In this document: piece by piece, positions 50,951 through 60,676 of the stretch
How positions within the stretch are numbered: position 1 is the first letter of the stretch
Layout of the letters: each line of letters opens with the position of its first letter
From: Sphingobacteriales bacterium TSM_CSM
GTDB taxonomy: Bacteria > Bacteroidota > Bacteroidia > Chitinophagales > UBA2359
Reading direction: 5' to 3'
DNA: 64,000 nucleotides
NCBI GenBank assembly: GCA_002212725.1
Contig: MTCR01000110.1
Location: 1-64,000 of the forward strand
Program-made: the position numbers and the translations under genes
Notes under the pieces: generated by a model
Database searches by the model: none
What the model saw: only the letters and a program-made list of their open reading frames with translations
Told to the model about the DNA's origin: nothing

Positions 50951-53137
50951 ATGAATTTAGTTTATCTTGTACCTTTTGTAGCTCTTTTAGGTTTTGTTTA
51001 CATTTTCTTTCGCTCATCATGGATTATGAAACAATCCGAAGGAGAGCCTAAAATGAAGCATATCAGCCAGTTGATAGCCAATGGCGCTATGGCCTTTTTA
51101 AAGGCAGAATACCGCGTGTTGGCTATTTTTATTGTGATAACCGCCGCATTGCTGGGCGGTCTTAGCTTAACCGATGCCAACTCATCACCCCTTATTATGC
51201 TTGCGTTTGTGGTAGGTGCTGTTTTTTCCGGTACGGCCGGGTTTATAGGCATGCGGGTAGCTACCCGCGCCAATGTGCGCACTGCACAGGCCGCCCGCAG
51301 CAGTTTGTCTAAAGCATTGGATATTTCTTTTGCAGGTGGCTCGGTAATGGGTACCGGCGTGGTATCGCTGGGTATTTTGGGTTTGAGCCTGCTGTTTTTG
51401 CTCTTTAACTTTTTATTTAACCAAGGCAATACCGATGCCGATATGATGCGCGTGTTGAACGTGCTCACCGGTTTTTCACTTGGGGCCGAAAGTATAGCCC
51501 TGTTTGCGCGCGTAGGAGGTGGTATTTACACCAAAGCTGCCGATGTAGGCGCTGATTTGGCCGGCAAGGTGGTGGCCGGTATTCCCGAAGACGACCCGCG
51601 CAACCCCGCCGTAATTGCCGATAACGTGGGCGATAACGTGGGCGATGTTGCCGGTATGGGTGCCGACCTTTTCGGGTCTTATGTAAGCACCGTTTTGGCT
51701 ACCATGGTATTGGGCGTACTGGTAAAAGCCGGTACTAACGATACAGGTTTTGCTGCCGTTATTCTTCCGCTGCTTATTGCTGCCGTAGGAACCATATTTT
51801 CTATGGTATCATTTTTTGCCGTAAAAGTAAAAGAAGGTGGCAACCCGCAGGGTGCGCTTAACCGGGGCAACGTGCTTGCCATTATCCTTACTGCCATTGC
51901 CTCTTACTTTATTATAACCAACGTTTTACCTGCCGAATGCCATGAATACAAAAAAATGGCAGACGGCACGCTTACAGAAATGCATACCTACCCCAGTATC
52001 AACATATTTTACAGCGTGTTAATCGGTTTAATCGTAGGCGGATTAATCAGCTTTATAACCGAGTTTTACTGCGCTATGGGGCGTCGTCCGGTAATGAGCA
52101 TTGTGCGGCAGTCTTTGTCAAGCCCGGCTACCAACATTATTGGCGGCATTAGCGTAGGTATGGAGTCAACCGCTTTGCCTGCCATTGTGCTGGCATCGGG
52201 TATTATCGGGTCGTTTTTGGTAGGTGGTTTGTATGGGGTGGCCATGGCCGCTGCCGGCATGATGGCAACCACCGGCATTCAGTTAGCCATAGACGCCTTT
52301 GGCCCTATTGCCGATAATGCCGGCGGTATTGCCGAAATGAGCGGACTGCCCAAGGAAGTACGCAAAAATACCGATGTGCTTGATGCCGTAGGTAATACCA
52401 CTGCTGCTATTGGCAAGGGTTTTGCAATTGCTTCGGCTGCGCTTACCGCCCTGGCGTTGTTTGCCGCTTTTATGGAAATAACCGGATTGCAAGCCCTTGA
52501 TATTTCAAACCCCTGGGTATTGGGCGGCCTGTTGGTAGGCGGCATGATACCTTATTTATTCTCTTCCTTGGCCATTAGCTCTGTAGGGCGTGCCGCAAAC
52601 TCCATGGTATTGGAAGTACAACGCCAGTTCCGCGAAATAAAAGGCCTGCTTGAAGGTAAAGAAGGCGTGGAAGCAGATTATGCACAATGTATTACCATTT
52701 CAACGCAAGCTGCTATACGCGAAATGATGGCGCCCGGTTTACTGGCCATCTTTGTGCCAACCTTTGTCGGCTTTGTTTTTGGCCCCGAAGTGTTGGGCGG
52801 TGTGCTTACCGGCGTACTTATTTCGGGTGTGCTGCTGGCCATGTTTCAGTCTAATGCCGGCGGCGCATGGGATAACGCCAAAAAATCTTTTGAAGCCGGG
52901 GTGAAAATTGGAAACGATACCTATTATAAAGGCAGCGATGTGCATAAAAATTCGGTGGTGGGCGATACCGTAGGCGACCCGTTTAAAGACACCAGCGGAC
53001 CCTCTATGAACATTCTTATTAAGTTAACCTGTATTGTTGCGCTCATTATTGCCCCCTATATTGCCAAATTGCACCCGGTAAACCACTCGCAAAACCTGCC
53101 TGTAAAACCGGTTATAGAGCAGGTAGAAAAAGGGTAA
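50951..53137 (+). CDS. hppA: Membrane-bound ion-translocating pyrophosphatase, K+-dependent type
   Basis: This 728-residue, 16-helix protein couples pyrophosphate hydrolysis to proton or sodium pumping. The catalytic region [51 protein letters not shown] has the DxxxD and DDPRNP motifs that bind Mg-pyrophosphate; the second acidic set is [15 protein letters not shown] and [17 protein letters not shown]. The segment [10 protein letters not shown] (Ala485, Gly488) is the pattern of potassium-dependent family members, where independent ones have Lys and Thr. Whether it moves protons or sodium cannot be settled by eye. It saves biosynthetic pyrophosphate energy, and may work with the NhaD antiporters. 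Confidence 0.95.
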   Translation: MNLVYLVPFVALLGFVYIFFRSSWIMKQSEGEPKMKHISQLIANGAMAFLKAEYRVLAIFIVITAALLGGLSLTDANSSPLIMLAFVVGAVFSGTAGFIGMRVATRANVRTAQAARSSLSKALDISFAGGSVMGTGVVSLGILGLSLLFLLFNFLFNQGNTDADMMRVLNVLTGFSLGAESIALFARVGGGIYTKAADVGADLAGKVVAGIPEDDPRNPAVIADNVGDNVGDVAGMGADLFGSYVSTVLATMVLGVLVKAGTNDTGFAAVILPLLIAAVGTIFSMVSFFAVKVKEGGNPQGALNRGNVLAIILTAIASYFIITNVLPAECHEYKKMADGTLTEMHTYPSINIFYSVLIGLIVGGLISFITEFYCAMGRRPVMSIVRQSLSSPATNIIGGISVGMESTALPAIVLASGIIGSFLVGGLYGVAMAAAGMMATTGIQLAIDAFGPIADNAGGIAEMSGLPKEVRKNTDVLDAVGNTTAAIGKGFAIASAALTALALFAAFMEITGLQALDISNPWVLGGLLVGGMIPYLFSSLAISSVGRAANSMVLEVQRQFREIKGLLEGKEGVEADYAQCITISTQAAIREMMAPGLLAIFVPTFVGFVFGPEVLGGVLTGVLISGVLLAMFQSNAGGAWDNAKKSFEAGVKIGNDTYYKGSDVHKNSVVGDTVGDPFKDTSGPSMNILIKLTCIVALIIAPYIAKLHPVNHSQNLPVKPVIEQVEKG

Positions 53138-53181
53138 ATGTAATACGCATCGGGGCTTTTTATTTTAAGGCCCATGCACCC

Positions 53182-53216
53182 GCAAAGGCCGCTTTCTTAC
53201 GGGAAGCGGCCTTTGC
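53182..53216 (+). terminator. Hairpin terminator after hppA
   Basis: GCAAAGGCCGCTT pairs with AAGCGGCCTTTGC over a nine-base loop, 45 bases after the hppA stop, followed by ATCTTATA with only a weak T tract. Confidence 0.7.
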
Positions 53217-53404
53217 ATCTTATACCTGTACTACAACCATACAGGTTTGTATAAACAGCCGTAAATGTAAGACACCTTTAGTTTGATGTTTTTACATTGT
53301 AATAACCCCGGTAAAAACACAATTTGCTGATTATGTAAGGCAATTCTATGAAAATGGTACATTTAGCGCAAAAATACCGAACTTTGTGTGGTATTTAACA
53401 AACA

Positions 53405-54691
53405 ATGGAAATACTCATTATTATCGGGCTGGTATTGGTCAACGGCATATTCTCCATGACCGAAATGTCGTTAGTATCGGCAAAAAAGTTTAAACTGGAA
53501 AGTGCCAGAAAAAGAGGAAGCAAAGGAGCAAAAAATGCGCTTGATTTGGCAGAAAACCCCACCCGGTTTTTATCAACCGTGCAAATTGGCATTACGCTTA
53601 TTGGTATTTTGCTGGGTGTGTACAGCGGCGAAAACCTTACTTCGGGTGTGGCCGCATTATTAATGCGCATTGAACTGCTGCAACCCTATGCACACAGTAT
53701 TGCCGTGGGCGTAATTGTGGTGTTTGTTACCTATTTGTCTATTGTATTGGGCGAATTATTGCCTAAAAGAATTGGCATGACTTTTCCCGAACCCATTGCC
53801 ATGTATTTATCGGGGCCAATGAAAATATTATCATTCATTACCTCGCCGTTTGTATGGCTGCTTACCTTTACCAACGATATTATTTTGCGCATTTTTGGCA
53901 TACACCGCATTTCAGACAGCAAAGTAACCGAAGAGGAAATTAAATCTATTATTAAAGAAAGCGCCGAAGGAGGTGAAATTCAGGATATTGAACACAATAT
54001 TGTGGAACGGGTTTTTGAATTGGGCGACCGCAAAGTGAAAACCCTTTTTACCCACCGGAGCGACATTGTGTTTTTTGATGTAAACGACAACTGGGAAACC
54101 ATTAAGTACAAAATTAACAAAGAAAAACACTCGGCGTACCCCGTTTGCCGCAACAACAACATTGACAACGTTGTAGGTATTGTGCTGCTAAAAGACCTTT
54201 TTACCTCCCTGATTGAAAAAGACTTTGCTCTCGAAAAAATTATTAAGCAGCCCTTATACCTGGAAGAAAATATTTTTGCCTATAAAGTGCTGGAACTTTT
54301 TAAAAAAGAGCGCATTCATTACGGTATTGTGGTAGATGAATACGGCACTACCCAAGGCATTGTTACTATGGATGATGTGGTAGATGCGCTGGTAGGCGAT
54401 ACCTCCGAACTTGGCCAGGACGAGTACGAGATTGTACCACGCGATGAAAACAGTTGGCTGGTTGACGGGCAATTTTCGGCTATAGAATTTGCAAAGTATT
54501 TTAACCTGAGCCTGGACGAAGATTTTCATGAGCAGTTTACCACCGTTGCGGGCATGATTATTTACCAAAACAATACCCTGCCTGCCATTGGCCAAAAATT
54601 TATTTTCGACAACTACCAATTGGAAGTAGTAGATAAAGACGGGCAGCGAATTGACAAAATTCTGGTTACCAAAATTACTCCCGATACTTAG
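53405..54691 (+). CDS. Hemolysin-type CNNM/CBS-domain membrane protein
   Basis: The 428-residue protein has the TlyC/CorC-family order: a CNNM (DUF21) membrane domain (about 1-180, ILIIIGLVLVNGIFSMTEMSLVSAKKFKLESARKRGSKGA with LLPKRIGMTFPEPIA), a CBS pair (about 205-330, FTHRSDIVFFDVNDNWE and IVVDEYGTTQGIVTMDDVVDALVGD), and a C-terminal CorC_HlyC domain (about 345-425, VDGQFSAIEFAKYFNL and TVAGMIIYQ). Bacterial members act in Mg2+ transport or efflux; the 'hemolysin' name is historical. Length is normal. It is monocistronic. Confidence 0.92.
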   Translation: MEILIIIGLVLVNGIFSMTEMSLVSAKKFKLESARKRGSKGAKNALDLAENPTRFLSTVQIGITLIGILLGVYSGENLTSGVAALLMRIELLQPYAHSIAVGVIVVFVTYLSIVLGELLPKRIGMTFPEPIAMYLSGPMKILSFITSPFVWLLTFTNDIILRIFGIHRISDSKVTEEEIKSIIKESAEGGEIQDIEHNIVERVFELGDRKVKTLFTHRSDIVFFDVNDNWETIKYKINKEKHSAYPVCRNNNIDNVVGIVLLKDLFTSLIEKDFALEKIIKQPLYLEENIFAYKVLELFKKERIHYGIVVDEYGTTQGIVTMDDVVDALVGDTSELGQDEYEIVPRDENSWLVDGQFSAIEFAKYFNLSLDEDFHEQFTTVAGMIIYQNNTLPAIGQKFIFDNYQLEVVDKDGQRIDKILVTKITPDT

Positions 54692-54726
54692 CTCATTGCC
54701 GCTTTTAACAGTTGTGTTTTTTGGGG

Positions 54727-55374
54727 CTATGGATGCTGTTTTTGCAACCGAATTTTAATGGCCGCAAAAAGTGCCGGTAAAATGGTAATAAATATTATAC
54801 CCAACACTACCAGCGTAAAGTTGTTTTTCACAAAAGGAATATTGCCAAACCAATAACCCGCCAAGGTAAAAGGCGCTACCCACAAAACCGCACTCAACAA
54901 GTTATAGAATATAAATTTGCTGTAGCTCATATTACCAATGCCGGCTACAAAAGGCACAAAAGTGCGGAAAATAGGTAAAAACCGGCCTATTACCACGGCT
55001 TTGGCGCCGTGTTTGGCATAAAACTCCTGAGTTTTAACCAAATACTCGCGTTTAATAAATCGTATGTTATTATAGCCAAAAATCTTGGGGCCAATATAGC
55101 GTCCAATATAAAAGTTAACCATATTGCCTGTAAAAGCAGCTACAATAAGCAGCCCCATAATAAACCATACATTTAATGCGCCGCCGGCAGCAAGAGCGCC
55201 AATGGCAAACAGCAACGAGTCGCCGGGCAAAAAAGGCGTAACCACAAAACCGGTTTCGGCAAAAACAATAGCGAAAAGAATAAAATAAGTCAGAGTGCCG
55301 TATTGGTTAATTATCTCCAGCAGGTGTTTGTCAATATGCAGCACAAAGTCAATGAGTTGTTGTATAAACTCCAT
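54727..55374 (-). CDS. DedA-family (SNARE-associated) membrane protein
   Basis: The 215-residue protein has the DedA/YqjA fold: FVVTPFLPGDSLLFAIGALAAGG, FTGNMVNFYIGRYIGPKIF, and VIGRFLPIFRTFVPFVAGIGNMSYSKFIFYN with the conserved Arg-Phe-x-Pro and AGxxxMxxxxF motifs. Family members are linked to flipping of undecaprenyl phosphate and membrane lipids. It lies 94 bases downstream of the ALDH gene on the same strand, so it could be the distal end of the same transcript or separate. Confidence 0.92.
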   Translation of the reverse strand: MEFIQQLIDFVLHIDKHLLEIINQYGTLTYFILFAIVFAETGFVVTPFLPGDSLLFAIGALAAGGALNVWFIMGLLIVAAFTGNMVNFYIGRYIGPKIFGYNNIRFIKREYLVKTQEFYAKHGAKAVVIGRFLPIFRTFVPFVAGIGNMSYSKFIFYNLLSAVLWVAPFTLAGYWFGNIPFVKNNFTLVVLGIIFITILPALFAAIKIRLQKQHP

Positions 55375-55468
55375 GTATCGGGGGCTTTCTTAAAGTATGA
55401 GTGTAAGTAATTTTATATGAGTGCGGTATGCCCGGTAAAGGCATACCGCACAGCGCCGGCATCGCCGG

Positions 55469-57025
55469 TTACAGGTTAAACTCAATGCCCTGGGCAAGGG
55501 GTAAATCTGTTCCATAGTTAATGGTGTTGGTTTGCCTGCGCATATAAGCTTTCCATGCGTCGGAACCCGATTCGCGTCCGCCGCCGGTTTCCTTTTCACC
55601 GCCAAAAGCGCCGCCAATTTCTGCCCCCGAGGTACCAATATTAACATTGGCAATGCCGCAATCAGACCCCTCATGCGATAGGAATAATTCGGCCTCGCGC
55701 AGGTTGGTAGTCATAATGGCCGATGATAGTCCTTGCGGCACTTCATTTTGCAGGGCAATGGCTTCTTCTATGGTTTTATATTGAAGCAGGTAAAGAATAG
55801 GGGCGAAGGTTTCGCGTTTTACCACATCATATTGAGCATCAACCTCTACTATGCAGGGTTTTACATAACAGCCCGAAGCATAGGCATCGCCCTTTAGCAT
55901 ACCGCCTTCCACCACCATGCGGCCGCCGGCTTTTTTTACCTCTTCCAATGCGTTGAGGTACATATTTACGGCATCGGTATCAATTAATGGCCCTACATGG
56001 TTGGCGGGGTTAAGCGGGTTGCCAATTGTCAGTTGCCCGTATGCATCGGCCAGGCGTTGTTTTACCGTATCGTATATGCTTTCGTGAATAATTAACCGTC
56101 GGGTAGTGGTGCAGCGTTGCCCGCAGGTGCCTACGGCTCCAAACACAGCACCAATAACGGTTAGTTTCAGGTCGGCATTCGGTGTAACAATAATGGCATT
56201 GTTTCCGCCCAGTTCCAGCAGGTATTTGCCAAGGCGTGCGGCAACGGTTTGTCCTACAATTTTGCCCATTCGGGTAGAACCGGTTGCCGAAACTAATGGC
56301 ACACGCTCATCGGTACTTAAAAACTCGCCTACCCGGTAATTGCCCACTACCAGGCACGAAATGCCTTCGGGAAGTTGGTTAGCCCGAAGCACTTCGCCCA
56401 GTATTTTCTGGCATGCAACCGCTGAAAGCGGGGTTTTTTCCGATGGTTTCCAAACGCAGACATCGCCGCAAACCCAGGCAATGGCCGTATTCCACGACCA
56501 TACCGCCACCGGAAAATTAAAGGAGGTAATTATGCCCACAATGCCCAGTGGGTGCCATTGCTCATACATGCGGTGCCGTGCCCTTTCTGAATGAATGGTA
56601 AGACCATACAACTGGCGCGATAAACCTACGGCAAAATCGCAAATATCTATCATTTCCTGCACTTCGCCCATGCCTTCCTGCAGGCTTTTTCCCATTTCGT
56701 AAGATACCAGTTTGCCAAGGTCGGCTTTGTAGTGGCGCAGTTTTTCACCAAACTGGCGTACAATTTCGCCTCGCTTGGGGGCGGGCATCATGCGCCATAC
56801 GGCAAAAGCCTCTTCGGCTGTTTTAATTACCTGCTCGTAGTTTTGACGCGTGGCGGTTTTAACACTGCCTATCAGTTGACCATCGGCAGGAGAGTAGGAG
56901 TGGAGCAACTCGCCATCGCCTTCCTGCCATTGCAGGCCGGTAGATACGCCCGGATTTACGGCTGTAAGGCCCAACCGCCCCAAAAAAGAGGTATCGAAAG
57001 CAGAAACATTTGCGGTAACAGACAT
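55469..57025 (-). CDS. Aldehyde dehydrogenase, ALDH7 (antiquitin) type
   Basis: From ATG 57025 (MSVTANVSAFDTSFLGRLGL) the protein has 518 residues. It has the NAD-binding part IITSFNFPVAVWSWNTAIAWVCGDVCVWKPSEKTPL, the catalytic Glu in YLLELGGNNAIIV, the catalytic Cys in TCGQRCTTTRRLI, and REAELFLSHEGSDCGIANVNIGTSGAEIGGAFGGEKETGGGRESGSDAW, the ALDH7-type C-terminal signature. ALDH7 oxidises alpha-aminoadipic semialdehyde in lysine degradation. It follows the DAHP synthase-chorismate mutase gene, 107 bases away, on the same strand, so it may be read from the aromatic operon or start on its own. Confidence 0.9.
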   Translation of the reverse strand: MSVTANVSAFDTSFLGRLGLTAVNPGVSTGLQWQEGDGELLHSYSPADGQLIGSVKTATRQNYEQVIKTAEEAFAVWRMMPAPKRGEIVRQFGEKLRHYKADLGKLVSYEMGKSLQEGMGEVQEMIDICDFAVGLSRQLYGLTIHSERARHRMYEQWHPLGIVGIITSFNFPVAVWSWNTAIAWVCGDVCVWKPSEKTPLSAVACQKILGEVLRANQLPEGISCLVVGNYRVGEFLSTDERVPLVSATGSTRMGKIVGQTVAARLGKYLLELGGNNAIIVTPNADLKLTVIGAVFGAVGTCGQRCTTTRRLIIHESIYDTVKQRLADAYGQLTIGNPLNPANHVGPLIDTDAVNMYLNALEEVKKAGGRMVVEGGMLKGDAYASGCYVKPCIVEVDAQYDVVKRETFAPILYLLQYKTIEEAIALQNEVPQGLSSAIMTTNLREAELFLSHEGSDCGIANVNIGTSGAEIGGAFGGEKETGGGRESGSDAWKAYMRRQTNTINYGTDLPLAQGIEFNL

Positions 57026-57132
57026 AGCTATTAATTTATATAATGTACAAATGGTTAATTTTGCCGCAAAGGTACGCAATTTTTACCTTGTTTTTGGTAC
57101 GGCCGGGTATCTTTAACCGTTTGCAACGGGCA

Positions 57133-58257
57133 TTAACCGTTTTTAACGGGTTGAATTTTGGGTTCTTTGGCATTCATGATGGTGGCCTGATGTTGTATGG
57201 ATTCTTTATGAATGGCATTGAGCAAAGCGCTCACAAATTCTTCGCTCAGGCCGAGTTCTTTGCCGTGTTTGCTTCGGGTATGAATAATTTCGTCCCACCG
57301 GTTGGGTTGTAAAATGGTAATGCCGTTTGCCTTTTTGTAGTGCCCGATATCTTCGGCAACTTTCATGCGTTGTGCAATGAGTTCCAGTATTTTATCGTCA
57401 AATTCGTTAATAATTTCGCGCAGTTCTTCCAAGGTGTGTAAAAACACAGAGTCGGTTGAGGTGGTTTTTCGCAGAATAAGGTTTTCAATAAGTTGATGGT
57501 AAACTTCGGGTTCAATTTGTTGCTGAGCATCGCTAAGGGCTTTACCCGGACAGATATGCGATTCAATCATCAATCCGCCAAAGTTTAAGTCCATAGCTTT
57601 TTGCGCCACTTCTTGCAGCAGTGCGCGGTTGCCGCAAATATGGCTGGGGTCGCAAATTACGGTCAAATCGGGTATGCGGCGCATCAGTTCAATAGGTATT
57701 TCCCATTGTGGGCGGTTTCGGTACTTATTTTTTCCGTAGGCAGAAAAACCTCGGTGTATGGCGGCAATTTTGGTAATACCGGCGTGGTTCAGGCGCTCAA
57801 AAGCGCCAATCCACAGTTCAAGGTCGGGGTTTACCGGGTTTTTTACCATTACCGGAATATCCACACCACGAAGGGCATCGGCAATTTCCTGCACTGCAAA
57901 GGGGTTTACCGTGGTACGGGCACCAATCCACAATATGTCAATGCCCATGCGCAGGGCTTCGTACACATGTTTTACGTTGGCCACTTCGGTCATTACGGGC
58001 AGGCCGGTTTGGCGGCCGGCTTCTTTAAGCCATTTCAGACCAATACTGCCAATACCTTCAAAACTGTTGGGGCGGGTTCGGGGTTTCCAAATACCTGCAC
58101 GCAAAATTTTAACATATGGTTTTTTGGCCAGCCTGATACAGGTTTCCAGTACCTGTTCTTCGGTTTCGGCGCTGCAAGGCCCCGATATAAACAGCGGAGT
58201 GCTTAACTCATTGCCTGTTTCCCATTGGGCAAGCGGGGTAATGCTTAAGTGTGTCAT
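57133..58257 (-). CDS. Bifunctional DAHP synthase / chorismate mutase
   Basis: This 374-residue protein joins two shikimate-pathway enzymes. Residues 1-260 are a type I-beta (KDO8P-like) DAHP synthase: FISGPCSAETEEQVLETCIRLA, KILRAGIWKPRTRPNSFEGIG, MVKNPVNPDLELWIGAFERL, and TVICDPSHICGNRALLQEVA with metal and phosphate-binding residues. Residues about 275-374 are an AroQ chorismate mutase helix bundle: LREIINEFDDKILELIAQRMKVAEDIGHYKKANG and LSEEFVSALLNAIHKESIQHQ. The same order (mutase at the C-terminus) is known from Porphyromonas and Prevotella, where the mutase part gives feedback control by prephenate. Third gene of the aromatic operon. Confidence 0.95.
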   Translation of the reverse strand: MTHLSITPLAQWETGNELSTPLFISGPCSAETEEQVLETCIRLAKKPYVKILRAGIWKPRTRPNSFEGIGSIGLKWLKEAGRQTGLPVMTEVANVKHVYEALRMGIDILWIGARTTVNPFAVQEIADALRGVDIPVMVKNPVNPDLELWIGAFERLNHAGITKIAAIHRGFSAYGKNKYRNRPQWEIPIELMRRIPDLTVICDPSHICGNRALLQEVAQKAMDLNFGGLMIESHICPGKALSDAQQQIEPEVYHQLIENLILRKTTSTDSVFLHTLEELREIINEFDDKILELIAQRMKVAEDIGHYKKANGITILQPNRWDEIIHTRSKHGKELGLSEEFVSALLNAIHKESIQHQATIMNAKEPKIQPVKNG

Positions 58258-58378
58258 AGAAATAAAATGATTGAAGATTATAAAAATTAAGTATTTTAAG
58301 TTTTGTTGCTTTGCTTCGGGTTAGAGTTTTGGTAAAATTCAAAATTTGGAAAGGCTTTTCAGCATTGGTTTTTAACAC

Positions 58379-59227
58379 TCATTTATCCAGTATTTTGCTT
58401 ATTGCGTTGGCTTCCTGCATCAGTTGGGCAAGTTGGGTAAAGTTGCCGTTTTGCAGGCAATATCGCCATTGGTTCAGGTTATCAATATAAGTATCCAGCA
58501 CTTCCAATACGTTGTTGGTGTTTTGCTCAAAAATCTGGCTCCATGTGGCTGGCGAACTTTTGGCCAACCGCACAGTAGAGGCAAATCCGCCGCTTGCAAG
58601 GTTAAAAATGGTTGATACGCTTTTTTCTTTTTGCAGCACGGTGTTTGCCAGCACAAAAGAGGTTATGTGCGAGATGTGCGAAACATAGGCAGCGTGCATG
58701 TCGTGTTCGGCGGCATCCATATACAGCAAGGGCATGTTAAGGGTGCGAAACATGCTTTCAACAATGGTAAGCGCTTCGTAATGGCTGCTTTCTTTGTTGC
58801 AAATAATGGCCACTTTTCGGTCAAACAGGTTATACAAGGCGGCAGTTGGCCCCGAAAATTCTGTTCCGGCCATTGGGTGAGCAGCTACATAGGCTTGCCT
58901 GTTGGGGTGGTTTGCCACGCTTTGCACCACACCCAGTTTTGTTGACCCCATATCGGTAACCACCGTTTTGGTACCTGCCAAGGTAAGTACCTGTGGCAGC
59001 AATGCTATTATTTGGTTTACCGGCACTGCCAAAATTACCAGATTGGCTGCTGCTACGGCATCGGGCAATGTAAGGGCTATTTCATCGGCTATGCCTCTTT
59101 TTAGGGCCAGGCCGGCATGTTGAGGGTTTTGTTCCACGCCAATTATTTTTCGGGTAAAGCCTCTTGCTTTTAAATCAAGGGCCACAGAACCGCCAATCAA
59201 TCCAAGACCTACTACCGAAACTACCAT
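58379..59227 (-). CDS. tyrA: Prephenate dehydrogenase
   Basis: This 282-residue protein makes 4-hydroxyphenylpyruvate from prephenate. It begins with the NAD-binding motif SVVGLGLIGGSVALDLKARG, then VILAVPVNQIIALL, TVVTDMGSTKLGVV, VAAHPMAGTEFSGPTAALYNLF (the conserved HPMAGxExSG stretch with the catalytic His) and DMHAAYVSHISHITSFVLANTVL, the second His region, and a helical C-terminus. Size and order fit a monofunctional TyrA without ACT domain. It is the second gene of the operon, 66 bases after the aminotransferase. Confidence 0.95.
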   Translation of the reverse strand: MVVSVVGLGLIGGSVALDLKARGFTRKIIGVEQNPQHAGLALKRGIADEIALTLPDAVAAANLVILAVPVNQIIALLPQVLTLAGTKTVVTDMGSTKLGVVQSVANHPNRQAYVAAHPMAGTEFSGPTAALYNLFDRKVAIICNKESSHYEALTIVESMFRTLNMPLLYMDAAEHDMHAAYVSHISHITSFVLANTVLQKEKSVSTIFNLASGGFASTVRLAKSSPATWSQIFEQNTNNVLEVLDTYIDNLNQWRYCLQNGNFTQLAQLMQEANAISKILDK

Positions 59228-59293
59228 GCTGTTTTGTTTTACGGGATGAAAAGTATGCCAAATATATAAACTGTAAACAGGCTGCTTTGTTTG

Positions 59294-60460
59294 TCAGCAA
59301 ATGCCCGATTTTTGAATGCGGAGCAGGGCCTCTTGCATGCGCTCCGGTTTGCAGCATAGCGAAATGCGCAGGTAACGGTTGCCGGCAGTGCCAAAAATAA
59401 AGCCCGGGGTGATAAACACGTTGCTTTGGTGCAAAATTTCATTTGCCCATTGCGGCACATCTGTAATGTGGTTGGGTGCTTTCATCCAAACAAACATGCC
59501 AACCTGGTTTGGGGGTATATGGCAACCCAAATACAGGGCAATTTGCAAAGCATAACCGCGCCGGTTGGCATAAATCCGGTTCAGATTCTCCTGCCATGCG
59601 CCATTGCAATGTTGCAGGGCATGGGCCGCCGCCTTTTGTATGCCTAAAAACATGCCCGAGTCCATATTGCTTTTTACCTGCAACACATATTGTAAATAGT
59701 CTGCCCTTCCGGCCAACAGGCCAACCCGCCAGCCGGCCATATTGTGCGATTTACTGAGCGAGTTTAGCTCCAGCGCTACCGGTGCAGCTTCGGGAATTTG
59801 TAAAATGCTTTTAGGCATCGGGTTTAAGATAAGGCTGTAAGGATTGTCATTTACCAGCAAAATGCGGTGGTCCAGCGCAAACTGTACCAGTCGTTCAAAT
59901 AATTTTTCCGAAGCATTGGCGCCGGTAGGCATATTGGGGTAGTTTACCCACATTAGTTTTACCCCTTTCAAATCTATGTTTTGCAGCACATTCCAGTCGG
60001 GTTCCCAATGGTTGTTTTCATCTAAGGGGTATGCAATGGGGCGTGCGTGCAGCAGGTTAGCTACCGATGCATAGGTAGGATACCCCGGATTGGGCACCAA
60101 AACGCCATCGCCGGGGTTTAAAAATGCCATGGAAATGTGCATAATACCCTCCTTCGACCCCATAAGCGGCAAAATTTGGTTGTTGGCATTAAGTTCAACC
60201 CTATAAATTTGCCGGTACCAGTTTGCCATAGCCTGCCGCAGTTCGGGTATGCCTGTATAGCTTTGGTAGGCGTGGCTATCGGGTAAAGCGGCTGTTTGCA
60301 GCAGTTGGTCAATTACATCGGCATGGGGCGGTAAATCGGGGCTGCCAATGCCCATATTTATCACATCGCAGCCGCGCTCGTTCATTTGTCTTATTTCGGC
60401 CAGTTTTCTGGAGAAATAATATTCTTCTACTGCCCGAAGTCTGTTTGCCGGTAAAAGCAT
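59294..60460 (-). CDS. Pyridoxal-phosphate aminotransferase, class I/II (aromatic operon)
   Basis: The 388-residue fold-type I aminotransferase shows MGIGSPDLPPHADVIDQLLQ, YTGIPELRQAMANWY, GSKEGIMHISMAF, VNYPNMPTGANASEKLFERLV, DNPYSLI, and the PLP-lysine motif ELNSLSKSHNMAGWRVGLLAG, with GVLVPNPGYPTYASVANL in between. By position it should convert prephenate or aryl-pyruvates to the amino acids (Tyr and Phe). It is the first gene after the Phe/Tyr-rich leader and terminator at 60514-60652, in place of the pheA (prephenate dehydratase) gene that often begins such operons in relatives. Start codon ATG 60460. Confidence 0.9.
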   Translation of the reverse strand: MLLPANRLRAVEEYYFSRKLAEIRQMNERGCDVINMGIGSPDLPPHADVIDQLLQTAALPDSHAYQSYTGIPELRQAMANWYRQIYRVELNANNQILPLMGSKEGIMHISMAFLNPGDGVLVPNPGYPTYASVANLLHARPIAYPLDENNHWEPDWNVLQNIDLKGVKLMWVNYPNMPTGANASEKLFERLVQFALDHRILLVNDNPYSLILNPMPKSILQIPEAAPVALELNSLSKSHNMAGWRVGLLAGRADYLQYVLQVKSNMDSGMFLGIQKAAAHALQHCNGAWQENLNRIYANRRGYALQIALYLGCHIPPNQVGMFVWMKAPNHITDVPQWANEILHQSNVFITPGFIFGTAGNRYLRISLCCKPERMQEALLRIQKSGIC

Positions 60461-60513
60461 AGTTATTTAATTATTTACGTTAGGCAATTCAATTTCGTTC
60501 CGGTGATAAAAGC

Positions 60514-60543
60514 AAAAAGCCCCGAAATCTGTCGGGGCTTTTT
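60514..60543 (-). terminator. Attenuator terminator of the aromatic operon
   Basis: Read on the minus strand: AAAAAGCCCCGA, loop CAGATT, TCGGGGCTTTTT followed by GCTTTT. It is a strong intrinsic terminator located 53 bases before the first structural gene and 34 bases after the Phe/Tyr leader ORF. A terminator placed upstream of the first gene is the hallmark of attenuation. It could also work in the plus direction. Confidence 0.85.
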
Positions 60544-60577
60544 GTGTAAATATGTAGTGGCATACATACGTTATTCA

Positions 60578-60652
60578 TTACCCCGCCGTTTCCGGAAAGT
60601 ATTGAAAGTAATAAAAAAAGCAAAAATTGGTGTATGTTGCCCGCTGTTGCAT
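60578..60652 (-). CDS. Phe/Tyr-rich leader peptide of the aromatic amino acid operon
   Basis: A 24-codon ORF starts with ATG at 60652 and ends with TAA at 60578. Near its middle it reads NFCFFYYFQYF, so 8 of 11 consecutive residues are Phe or Tyr (five Phe, three Tyr), with another Tyr three residues before. The promoter box TACATTTG at 60677-60684 lies 24 bases upstream of the ATG, and the terminator starts 34 bases downstream of the stop. Ribosome stalling at these codons when Phe- or Tyr-tRNA is low would leave the following CGGCGGGG (60588-60581) free to pair with the terminator's GCCCCG arm and so prevent termination. Mechanism is inferred from the classical trp/phe leaders. Confidence 0.82.
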   Translation of the reverse strand: MQQRATYTNFCFFYYFQYFPETAG

Positions 60653-60676
60653 GGTTGTTTGCTTTTTGTTGCAGGG

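Noticed and set aside
55469-60460. Lysine-degradation operon because of the ALDH7 gene
   Set aside because: All other genes on this strand are aromatic biosynthesis; the ALDH gene is 107 bases away and may have its own promoter, and no other lysine catabolic gene is present.
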